A stretch of 10,408 nt of DNA from JBLFWJ01 sp047611425 (lineage in GTDB: Bacteria; Bacteroidota; Bacteroidia; UBA10329). Where the stretch lies: positions 1-10,408 of the forward strand of contig JBLFWJ010000119.1 of NCBI GenBank assembly GCA_047611425.1. Direction: 5' to 3'. The translations under genes were made by a program, and so were the position numbers. Shown piece after piece: positions 1 through 6,832 of the stretch. How positions within the stretch are numbered: the first letter of the stretch is position 1; each line of letters starts with the position of its first letter. Below the pieces are notes generated by a model, which was given only the letters and a program-made list of their open reading frames with translations, was not told the DNA's origin and ran no database searches.

Positions 1-1165
1 GATTACGCTTGATGTTGATGCGCTGAATTCCATGTCGAAGGAATTAGAGAAAGACATGATCCGCCTGCAAGGTGAGATTCACGAACACGCTGGAGTTGAC
101 TTCAACATTCAATCTCCAAAGCAGTTAGGCGATGTCCTTTTCGATCATTTAAAGATTGACGAAAAGGCTAAGCGAACAGGCAAAACCAAGCAGTACAAAA
201 CAGGTGAAGAAGTGCTCTCGAAGCTCGTTCACAAACACCCAATTGTATCCTGCATCTTGGATTATCGTTCCGTTCAAAAGCTGAAATCAACATACGTGGA
301 CACCCTTCCACTTTTGGTGAGCGAAGTGACCGGACGGATTCACACTTCCTACAATCAGGCGGTTGCCGCAACTGGAAGATTGAGTTCCGACAAGCCGAAC
401 CTGCAGAATATTCCGATAAGAACCGAACGAGGACGGGAGATCAGAAAAGCATTCATCCCGCGAAGCGAGGATTACGTTTTATTGGCAGCGGATTACTCTC
501 AAGTTGAATTGAGAATTATCGCTGCATTAAGCGGTGATGGCCCTATGATAAAGGCATTTAAGGATGGCCTCGACATTCACAAAGCCACGGCTGCCAAGGT
601 TTTTGGGGTTGAGTTGGAAGAAGTTGATCGTGAAATGCGAAGCAAAGCCAAGGCCGTCAACTTCGGGTTGATGTACGGTCAGTCGGCATTTGGATTGGCG
701 GACAATCTGGGAATTAAAAGAGCTGAGGCGCGAGAAATCATCGACAACTACTTTGAGGAGTTTCCAACCATCCGCGCTTACATGGATAAGAACATTCAGT
801 TTGCAAAAGAGAACGGTTACGTGGAGACAATAATGGGTAGAAGACGCTACCTCCGTGATATCAATTCAAGCAACCAAACTGTTAGAGGCTTTGCTGAAAG
901 AAACGCAATCAACGCACCGATTCAAGGTTCGGCTGCTGACATCATCAAAGTGGCCATGATTGATGTACACGCTGAAATGCAGTCGCGAAACATGAAGTCG
1001 AAGCTTCTTCTTCAGGTGCATGATGAATTGGTTTTCGATGCACACAAAGATGAGCTGGAAGAGCTGAAAACACTGGTTTCCGAGAAGATGGTTGGCGCTG
1101 CCGACCTCGATGTAGAAATGGTTGTGGATATGGGCGAAGGCAACAATTGGCTGGAGGCTCATTGA
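1..1165 (+). CDS. polA: DNA polymerase I, C-terminal polymerase domain (5' partial)
   Basis: DNA polymerase I fills gaps during Okazaki fragment maturation and excision repair. The gene is cut by the left edge. The first full codon is at base 2 and the frame is open through base 32, so the ATG at 32 is internal and not the start. About 387 residues remain, covering the palm, fingers and part of the thumb; the 5' nuclease and 3' exonuclease regions lie outside the window. Family A motif A (DYSQVELR, catalytic Asp codon at 491), motif B/O-helix (RSKAKAVNFGLMYG, 638-679) and motif C (QVHDELVFD, Asp-Glu codons at 1022-1027) are all intact. The O-helix residue matching E. coli Phe762 is Phe (codon 662), the usual form that discriminates against dideoxynucleotides. 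The stop is TGA at 1163. No frameshift is seen. The assignment is very secure. Confidence 0.97.
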   Translation, partial: ITLDVDALNSMSKELEKDMIRLQGEIHEHAGVDFNIQSPKQLGDVLFDHLKIDEKAKRTGKTKQYKTGEEVLSKLVHKHPIVSCILDYRSVQKLKSTYVDTLPLLVSEVTGRIHTSYNQAVAATGRLSSDKPNLQNIPIRTERGREIRKAFIPRSEDYVLLAADYSQVELRIIAALSGDGPMIKAFKDGLDIHKATAAKVFGVELEEVDREMRSKAKAVNFGLMYGQSAFGLADNLGIKRAEAREIIDNYFEEFPTIRAYMDKNIQFAKENGYVETIMGRRRYLRDINSSNQTVRGFAERNAINAPIQGSAADIIKVAMIDVHAEMQSRNMKSKLLLQVHDELVFDAHKDELEELKTLVSEKMVGAADLDVEMVVDMGEGNNWLEAH

Positions 1166-1237
1166 TCAGATAACCTTAATCGAATTCCTCCGTACAACTC
1201 GTCTATCTCTGGAAAAGAGTTCAAAAACAGGATTGAT

Positions 1238-2077
1238 ATGGAATTGACCAAACTTCGTTTACCGCTATTAAGTTTTGCGCTGATGGGCCTGATGGCCTGT
1301 GAATCTGCTGAGCAACAAGCGCCACCTCCTGCTCCCAAAGAAGAGGAGAAGGAAATGGATCTGGCCGATGCCAATCAAATGCTTCGTGAAATGCCTTCTC
1401 CAATAGAAATGGCCATTCTTGTCAAGCACTCCGGTGGAGCGTATGATCCAGATTTATTAAATCCAATCAAGAATTTAGACAACTACGTAGCCAGCGGAAA
1501 AAAGGCAATGAACCTGGGCGTTTATAGCGCGGACGTTGGTTATACAACGCTTTACAAGCAAACTCAAGAGACGATTCTATTCATGAACAACATCCGTAAA
1601 TTATCGGATGCAATCGGTCTCTCTGATGCTTTTGATCAAAGCACTTTTGATCGGGTTGAAGCCAATATTGAAAACCGTGACTCTTTGCTTCACATCATCA
1701 CGGGTGCATATCAAGTGAGCAACGATTATTTGAAAGAGAATAACCGGTTGAATACCTCAATCTTGATAATCTCCAGCGGATGGTTAGAATCAATGTACTT
1801 GGCGTCCAAACTTGATGGTGAAGAAGGCCAAATGGTTCAAGTCTCGGCAAGGATTGCAGAGCAATCAATAGTTCTAGAGAAACTTGTTAATGCGATGGCC
1901 CTGATACCAAATGACCCAACGGTCGCTGAGTTTCAAGGGAAACTGGCAGCTTTATTGATCGAGTTCAATAAAGAAGTATTGGTAACTGGAGATGAGGAAA
2001 ACCTCGTAGTTAACGAAGCCAGAATGGCCGAAATTTACGCTGAGATTGATATCATCAGAGCGTGGATGATCACTTGA
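1238..2077 (+). CDS. predicted lipoprotein of unknown function
   Basis: I do not recognise a named family. The 279-residue product starts MELTKLRLPLLSFALMGLMAC, a type II signal peptide with a lipobox (LMAC) that puts the lipidated Cys at residue 21. A short Pro/Gln/Glu/Lys-rich linker follows (about 22-40), then a soluble, mostly helical and acidic domain to the end. No catalytic motif, repeat or further membrane segment is visible, so it is probably anchored in the outer membrane facing the periplasm or the surface. The ATG at 1238 fits because the signal peptide begins there at once. It lies 72 bases after polA in the same direction and could be transcribed by read-through. A weak box TATCTCTG (1204-1211, one mismatch to TAnnTTTG) might also serve as a promoter. 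Its stop codon directly abuts that of convergent trpS. The lipoprotein call is confident; the function is unknown. Confidence 0.88.
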   Translation: MELTKLRLPLLSFALMGLMACESAEQQAPPPAPKEEEKEMDLADANQMLREMPSPIEMAILVKHSGGAYDPDLLNPIKNLDNYVASGKKAMNLGVYSADVGYTTLYKQTQETILFMNNIRKLSDAIGLSDAFDQSTFDRVEANIENRDSLLHIITGAYQVSNDYLKENNRLNTSILIISSGWLESMYLASKLDGEEGQMVQVSARIAEQSIVLEKLVNAMALIPNDPTVAEFQGKLAALLIEFNKEVLVTGDEENLVVNEARMAEIYAEIDIIRAWMIT

Positions 2078-3049
2078 TCAGAATCCCAGCTCAGCCTTAA
2101 AACGACCCAGTACTTCGCTTGCAACGGGCCTCGCTTTTTCGGCCCCCTTCAAAAGTGCATTTTCTATTTCTGCAGGATCATCCATGATTCTGTCAAATGC
2201 CTCACGTTCAGTTTTAAACTGATCCATAATCAGTTCAAAGAACGCCTGCTTAGCGTGACCATACCCGTAATTAACACCAGCATAATTCTTTCGCATTTCG
2301 GCTTGTTGATCGGCCGTTGCCAAAAGCTTGTATAAAGCAAAGACATTGCATGTATCAGGATCTTTCGGTTCGTCCATTCCTTTGCTATCAGTAACGATGG
2401 TCATTACCTGCTTCCGTAATTTTTTCTCTGGAAGAAAGATGTCGAGGTGATTTCCGTAGCTCTTGCTCATCTTCCGGCCATCGGTTCCGGGTATCACCAT
2501 CACCTCTTCGTTAATCTTCGATTCCGGAATCACGAAGATCTCTTTGCCGTATGTATGGTTTACCGAACGCCCCATATCACGGGTCATTTCCAAATGCTGT
2601 TTCTGATCTTTTCCTACAGGAACGATATTCGCATCATACATTAGAATATCACAGGCCATCAACACTGGGTAGACAAATAATCCGGCATTCACATCAGAAA
2701 GCTGCTCACTCTTGTCCTTGAACGAATGGGCGTTTGCCAACATTGGAAAAGGCGTAAAACAGCTCAGGTACCAAGTCATTTCCGTTACCGCTGGAATATC
2801 CGATTGACGGTAAAAAACCGTTTTCTCTGGATCTAACCCGCACGCCAACCATGCAGCCGCGGTGGCCTGCACATTTTCTTTTCTAAGTTCTCCGTCTTTT
2901 ATAGACGTTAAAGAATGTAAGTCAGCAATGAACAAATAGGATTCATTTTTCGGATCTGATGCCAACTCCAACGCTGGTTTTATCGCTCCCAAAACATTTC
3001 CCAAATGCTGTCTTCCGGAACTTTGAATACCTGTAAGAATCCTTGCCAT
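2078..3049 (-). CDS. trpS: tryptophan--tRNA ligase (TrpS)
   Basis: This class Ic aminoacyl-tRNA synthetase charges tRNA-Trp with tryptophan in the cytoplasm. The 323-residue reading begins MARILTGIQSSGRQHLGNVL. The HIGH-type signature is HLGN at residues 15-18 and the KMSKS loop is at 193-197. The region ACDILMYDANIVPVGKDQKQ (132-151) matches the conserved tryptophan/adenylate pocket, with the expected Asp in CDILMYDA. The length is normal for the bacterial enzyme. A TTG lies three codons upstream (3058), but the ATG at 3049 gives the usual family N terminus, so I choose ATG. The gene appears monocistronic. A TAGATTTG box on the minus strand (3077-3070) lies 20 bases before the ATG. Its stop abuts the convergent lipoprotein stop with no intergenic base, so no separate terminator fits between them. 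The assignment is very secure. Confidence 0.97.
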   Translation of the reverse strand: MARILTGIQSSGRQHLGNVLGAIKPALELASDPKNESYLFIADLHSLTSIKDGELRKENVQATAAAWLACGLDPEKTVFYRQSDIPAVTEMTWYLSCFTPFPMLANAHSFKDKSEQLSDVNAGLFVYPVLMACDILMYDANIVPVGKDQKQHLEMTRDMGRSVNHTYGKEIFVIPESKINEEVMVIPGTDGRKMSKSYGNHLDIFLPEKKLRKQVMTIVTDSKGMDEPKDPDTCNVFALYKLLATADQQAEMRKNYAGVNYGYGHAKQAFFELIMDQFKTEREAFDRIMDDPAEIENALLKGAEKARPVASEVLGRFKAELGF

Positions 3050-3069
3050 TTCGCTCAATTATTGGCGGC

Positions 3070-3077
3070 CAAATCTA
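3070..3077 (-). promoter_or_regulatory. putative Bacteroidota -7 box of trpS
   Basis: The minus strand reads TAGATTTG, a perfect match to the Bacteroidota sigma-ABfr -7 consensus TAnnTTTG, 20 bases upstream of the trpS ATG. I see no TTG at the usual -33 distance (the nearest candidate is about 29 bases further up), so the call rests on the -7 box and its position alone. Confidence 0.45.
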
Positions 3078-3122
3078 CGACAAAGGGATCGCACAGGTCG
3101 ACCTCTCAACCAAGTGTAAACC

Positions 3123-3130
3123 TATCTTTG
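3123..3130 (+). promoter_or_regulatory. putative Bacteroidota -7 box of the plsC-gatC pair
   Basis: TATCTTTG matches TAnnTTTG perfectly and ends four bases before the plsC ATG at 3135. If used with the usual offset, transcription would start at or just inside the start codon, giving a leaderless or nearly leaderless message. No clear -33 TTG is seen upstream. Together with the opposite-strand box at 3070-3077 it makes a compact divergent promoter region of about 85 bases. Confidence 0.45.
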
Positions 3131-3134
3131 CCGC

Positions 3135-3887
3135 ATGAAGTGGATTGGGTGGTTTTTGGGCAAGCTGTACAGAGTAATCTTCTTCATCAATGCCTTTTTA
3201 ACATTCCTACCATTCTACCCACTTTTTCTGGCTACGGTTTATCATCCACCATTTTTTCCAACGGCATTTAAATTCAAACGAATTTGGGCTTGGCTTATGA
3301 TCTACCCAATGGGCGTTTGGGTAACCAAAGAGGTTGAGGAAGAAATTCCCAAAGGCACCTACGTTTATGTGCCCAACCATACATCCTATCTAGACATCAT
3401 CATTTCGTATCTCGTGGTTCCTCACTATTTCATTTACGTTGGAAAAGTGGAACTGTTGAATTGGAAGTTCTTTCGAATCTTCTTTCATAAGATGAACATC
3501 CCAATAGACCGCGAAAACTTGAAACGTTCCTACGATTCATGGGCAAGAGCGGCAGACATGTTGAAAGATGGCGTAAGCATCGGAATCTATCCTGAAGGCA
3601 AGATTCCTTTTGAAACGCCCAAGTTGGGAGCATTTAAAAATGGGCCGTTCAAGTTGGCAATTGCTGCTCAAGCTCCAGTTGTTCCAATTACCTTTGTGCA
3701 CAATTGGAAATTGCTGCCACCGTGGCCTACAAAATGGGGTCCTGGCGGGCGGCCTGGAAAAAGCTTTGTGAAGATACACAAGCCGATTCCGACCAAAGGA
3801 ATGACCGAAAATGATGTGGCCGCCTTACGACTTCAAACGCGCAATGTGATCAACGAAGAGTTACAACGACATGGATATAACCGATAA
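3135..3887 (+). CDS. plsC: 1-acyl-sn-glycerol-3-phosphate acyltransferase (PlsC/LPLAT family)
   Basis: The expected reaction is transfer of an acyl group to lysophosphatidic acid to make phosphatidic acid at the inner membrane. The 250-residue protein has a hydrophobic N terminus (about 13-37 and 50-63) and then the acyltransferase blocks in order: NHTSYLD at 81-87 (catalytic His82 and Asp87 of the HX4D motif), GKVELLNW at 103-110, IPIDREN at 122-128, YPEGKI at 152-157 and PVVPITF at 181-187. The third block has Lys where many PlsC proteins have Thr-Arg (EGTR), a variation seen across the wider LPLAT superfamily; this leaves the exact acceptor lipid open. The ATG at 3135 follows a TAnnTTTG box by four bases. 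The last 17 bases overlap gatC, so the two are probably co-transcribed. The family is secure; the specific substrate is inferred. Confidence 0.9.
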   Translation: MKWIGWFLGKLYRVIFFINAFLTFLPFYPLFLATVYHPPFFPTAFKFKRIWAWLMIYPMGVWVTKEVEEEIPKGTYVYVPNHTSYLDIIISYLVVPHYFIYVGKVELLNWKFFRIFFHKMNIPIDRENLKRSYDSWARAADMLKDGVSIGIYPEGKIPFETPKLGAFKNGPFKLAIAAQAPVVPITFVHNWKLLPPWPTKWGPGGRPGKSFVKIHKPIPTKGMTENDVAALRLQTRNVINEELQRHGYNR

Positions 3888-4170
3888 GACTGTTGACGAG
3901 ATTGCCCACTTGGCTCGGCTTCAATTTGAGGGCGAAGAAAAGGAGGCGATTAAAAAGGACCTGAATCGTATGCTTGAATTCATGGATGTTCTGAACGAAG
4001 TTGACACATCCAATGTTGAACCGCTGATCTACATGACGGAAGAAACAAATGTGATGCGGGATGATGTAATCAAATCAACCATCACTCAAGCACAGGCATT
4101 GAAGAACGCACCTGCCAAAGACAGCGACTACTTTAAGGTGCCGAAGGTTTTGAAGAATCCGGCCGACTAA
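3871..4170 (+). CDS. gatC: Asp-tRNA(Asn)/Glu-tRNA(Gln) amidotransferase subunit C (GatC)
   Basis: GatC is the small subunit of the GatCAB amidotransferase, which converts mischarged Glu-tRNA(Gln) and/or Asp-tRNA(Asn) into the correctly amidated forms; it wraps around and stabilises GatA. The 99-residue product has the family's normal length and hallmark stretches: DEIAHLARLQF near the N terminus, LEFMDVLNEVDTSNVEPL in the middle, and NAPAKDSDYFKVPKVL at the end. The ATG at 3871 lies inside the end of plsC (17-base overlap, different frame), which suggests translational coupling. gatA and gatB are not in this window, so the subunits are encoded at separate loci. The stop TAA (4168-4170) overlaps the stop of the convergent sugar transferase gene. 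Confidence 0.96.
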   Translation: MDITDKTVDEIAHLARLQFEGEEKEAIKKDLNRMLEFMDVLNEVDTSNVEPLIYMTEETNVMRDDVIKSTITQAQALKNAPAKDSDYFKVPKVLKNPAD

Positions 4171-5552
4171 AAGGCGTTGTCTTCTCCCCTTATCGCATTT
4201 ACAACTGTAAGTACGATTAACTTAAAATCCAGTAGGAAGCTCCAATTTTCGATGTACCACACATCGCTTTTTACACGAAGCTCCATCTCTTTTACATCCT
4301 TGGTTTCACCTCTGTAACCTCGCACTTGAGCAAGTCCAGTTATTCCAGGTTTGATAAGGTGACGAACCATGAACTTGTCGATAATCTTGCGATAATCTTC
4401 CGTGTGTTTTAGCATGTGCGGACGTGGGCCAACAACACTCATATCACCTTTAAACACATTTAGGAATTGAGGCATTTCATCCAAACTTGAGGACCGGAGG
4501 AATTTCCCAACTTTAGTGATTCTCGCATCTCCTTTGCTGGCCTGCTTCAGATGCGAATCATCGTTTACCGTCATTGTTCTGAACTTGTAACACAAGAACG
4601 ATTCATTTGCCCTACCCGACCTTAGTTGCTTGAATAATACCGGCCCTTTTGAGGTCATTTTTATGGCAATGGCAATGATGAGATAAAGCCACCAATAAAT
4701 TGCCAATATCACGGCAACTGAGAATACAATATCGAATGCCCGTTTGATGAATTGGCTTTGCAAATTCTCTAGCGGTTCGGTTCTAATCGTGATAACGGGA
4801 ACACTCCCATAAAACTCCATATCAACCCGTTTAAACTGAAAACTTCGGAAATCTGGAATGATCCTCAACCTCACCAGGTTGTTATCCGTGTATTCAATCA
4901 ATTCTCTAATATGCTCCGTATTCGCTAACGGTAAAGTGTAGAATATCTCATCAACTTTATTCTCTTTGGCGTATTCAACTGCCTCGCTGATCTTGCCAAC
5001 AATTTGGTCTTTATTCTTTGTTTTTGGATTATCGGAAAAAATCCCCAAAAGCTTAAATCCATGTGATGTATGATGATTGAAGTGGTCGATAATCTGGTCC
5101 GCCACCGAATTGCCGCCAACAATTATCACTCTTCTATAATTATACCCGCTTTGGCGATACCTGTTTAGCAAATACAGCATGAGCATTCTCCAGCCAAATT
5201 GGCTAATTGCGAAAATTGCGAATGTGAAAAGCAATTGCTGTCTAGAGTAATAATAACCCTTGAGTGAAAAGATGAAACTAGAGGCCATCAGGGCCATCAG
5301 AACGTTTGATCGAAAAAGGTTAACCGCTACTTTCTCAACGCTTTGAACCCGAGCTATTTCATAAACCTTGGTGATATAAACCACCACAATCCAAATAAGG
5401 TTAAGGACAATCCAAAGCTGTCGATAATGGTCGTTTAGCTCAAAGCCGTTACCAAATCGCAAAGCCGCAGCAACAAGAAATGACGAGTTCAAAAGAACTA
5501 CATCTCCGATAAAATGAATAATGCCAATAAACTTAGAATACCTTCCTTCCAT
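4167..5552 (-). CDS. undecaprenyl-phosphate sugar-1-phosphate transferase (WcaJ/WbaP-type initiating enzyme)
   Basis: This polyprenyl-phosphate sugar transferase probably starts a surface polysaccharide by moving a hexose-1-phosphate from a nucleotide sugar to undecaprenyl phosphate in the inner membrane. The 461-residue layout is that of the long family members: about four N-terminal membrane segments (roughly 10-32, 46-64, 82-97, 106-128), a Rossmann-like CoA-binding-type domain (VIIVGGNSVADQI, about 142-154), a membrane anchor (about 272-298) and the C-terminal catalytic domain. The catalytic domain shows KFRTM (323-327), DARIT (342-346), SLDEMPQ (356-362, carrying the Asp-Glu dyad) and the GDMSVVGPRP block (369-378). 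The donor sugar cannot be read from sequence; glucose is common for this architecture. The ATG at 5552 has a TAGCTTTG box upstream. Its stop (TAG) overlaps the convergent gatC stop by one frame-shifted codon. Confidence 0.93.
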   Translation of the reverse strand: MEGRYSKFIGIIHFIGDVVLLNSSFLVAAALRFGNGFELNDHYRQLWIVLNLIWIVVVYITKVYEIARVQSVEKVAVNLFRSNVLMALMASSFIFSLKGYYYSRQQLLFTFAIFAISQFGWRMLMLYLLNRYRQSGYNYRRVIIVGGNSVADQIIDHFNHHTSHGFKLLGIFSDNPKTKNKDQIVGKISEAVEYAKENKVDEIFYTLPLANTEHIRELIEYTDNNLVRLRIIPDFRSFQFKRVDMEFYGSVPVITIRTEPLENLQSQFIKRAFDIVFSVAVILAIYWWLYLIIAIAIKMTSKGPVLFKQLRSGRANESFLCYKFRTMTVNDDSHLKQASKGDARITKVGKFLRSSSLDEMPQFLNVFKGDMSVVGPRPHMLKHTEDYRKIIDKFMVRHLIKPGITGLAQVRGYRGETKDVKEMELRVKSDVWYIENWSFLLDFKLIVLTVVNAIRGEDNAF

Positions 5553-5569
5553 GGGGGCTGATCGCAGGC

Positions 5570-5577
5570 CAAAGCTA
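5570..5577 (-). promoter_or_regulatory. putative -7 box of the initiating sugar transferase gene
   Basis: The minus strand reads TAGCTTTG, matching TAnnTTTG, with 17 bases to the ATG at 5552. A TTTG lies further upstream (5605-5602), but the 24-base gap is longer than usual, so the -33 partner is doubtful. If real, this separates expression of the sugar transferase from the two upstream genes in the 92-base gap. Confidence 0.4.
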
Positions 5578-5644
5578 CTTTTTTTACTAGTCTACTAAAT
5601 ACAAATACACCAACGTAGCAATTGGGTCTACGACTGTCAGGGTT

Positions 5645-6832
5645 TTAGTCAAACATTGCGTCATAGAACCGCACCAACTTTGTTCTTTCAAAATCCCAGC
5701 TGAGTTCGTTAACCACACGGTTTCGACCAAAGTCGCCCATCTGCTTTCGCTTTTCGGGATTATCGAGAAGCAACTCAATCTTGTCTGCAAAGTCTTCCAA
5801 GCTGTCATTCTTGGCATATAAAGAAGCTTCTTCCGCAGAGAATCTGCCCTCTTTCAAATCATATTGAACAACAGGCTTGCCAACAGCCATGTATTCCATC
5901 ACCTTATTGGTAGTGAGGAGCGTATTCAATTCATCCGGAACATCTGGGTTTACACAGACATCGCAAGTGTTCAGAACGTCATTCATGATTGTGTTGTCGC
6001 TGACCATTCCGTAGAATTCAACCATATCATCCACTTCCAATTCTTTGGCAAGACTTTTCACATTCTCCAATTCGGTACCTCCACCCATTATGGCGAATTG
6101 TACGTCACCTCTTCTGTCTTTGATGATGCGTGCAATTTTGACAAGTAGGTCTAAGCCATCCTGTTCTGCAATAATTCCCAAATAGCCGATTAGGAATTGC
6201 TTACCGCGCTTCAGTTCTGTTTTTGGTTCTTGAATTCTAAGTCTGTTAAGGTCGGGGCCACTTCTTACAATCTGAACCTTTTCAGGCGACATTCCTCCCC
6301 GCTCGATGGCGATTTTTTTGAATGATCCATTGGTAGCAATGCTATAGCTGGCCAGGCCAAAAGTTGCTCTTTCAAACCACTTTAGGAGCGTATGAAAAAG
6401 ACCCTTTTTCCCAAATTTGGTAAAGAACAATTCTGGACTAAGATCATGATGATCAAAGACGTATCTCGTGCCTAAAAGACGAAATGGTGCAGCCACCATA
6501 AATATCAAATCTGGCGGGCAGCAGCCATGTATAATGTGCACCCGCTTTTTAAGGAAGATCCGCAGAGTATAAAAGAACTCCCAAAATAATGCAGCAGAAT
6601 ATTCAATAAGATAACCCAACCCACCTGTTCCTTCTGGAGGTAACGGATGACGATAAATGTCTATATCATTGATTCGCTCGTAGGGCTTCAGAAAGCCTTT
6701 CATCTGTGGACAAATGATACTAACATCAGCACCCGCATCTTTCAATGCGTTTGCTTCTTGCCAAACCCGTTTGTCAAACGGCAGTGGCAGATTCTCCACG
6801 ATGATTAAAACATGTTTGCCAGCAACGCCCAT
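5645..6832 (-). CDS. glycosyltransferase family 4 protein
   Basis: This is a cytoplasmic GT-B fold retaining glycosyltransferase, probably adding a sugar to a lipid-linked surface glycan. The 395-residue product has an N-terminal Rossmann half (HVLIIVENLPLPFDKRVWQE from residue 7; FDHHDLSPELF about 126-136), a hinge with VRSGPDLNRL (189-198), and a donor-binding half starting at IGYLGIIAEQDGLDLL (215-230) with MGGG (249-252) and KVMEYMAVGKPVV (310-322). The family's EX7E donor motif is incomplete. The second Glu is Glu313, but the residue eight positions earlier is Leu. Several GT4 subgroups carry this NK-x-x-EYMA-GKP form, so I do not read it as inactivation. The ATG at 6832 shares its first base with the TAA of the sulfotransferase-like gene (TAATG), a classic translational coupling junction. 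Donor and acceptor are unknown. Confidence 0.92.
   Translation of the reverse strand: MGVAGKHVLIIVENLPLPFDKRVWQEANALKDAGADVSIICPQMKGFLKPYERINDIDIYRHPLPPEGTGGLGYLIEYSAALFWEFFYTLRIFLKKRVHIIHGCCPPDLIFMVAAPFRLLGTRYVFDHHDLSPELFFTKFGKKGLFHTLLKWFERATFGLASYSIATNGSFKKIAIERGGMSPEKVQIVRSGPDLNRLRIQEPKTELKRGKQFLIGYLGIIAEQDGLDLLVKIARIIKDRRGDVQFAIMGGGTELENVKSLAKELEVDDMVEFYGMVSDNTIMNDVLNTCDVCVNPDVPDELNTLLTTNKVMEYMAVGKPVVQYDLKEGRFSAEEASLYAKNDSLEDFADKIELLLDNPEKRKQMGDFGRNRVVNELSWDFERTKLVRFYDAMFD

Noticed and set aside
1163..1168. TGATCA at the polA stop as a shared regulatory site with the TGATCA at 2075-2080
   Set aside because: A six-base word twice at stop codons is easily explained by TGA followed by TCA by chance.
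3050..3058. A longer trpS beginning at TTG 3058
   Set aside because: The ATG three codons downstream gives the standard MARILTGIQ N terminus of the family; the TTG adds residues without support.
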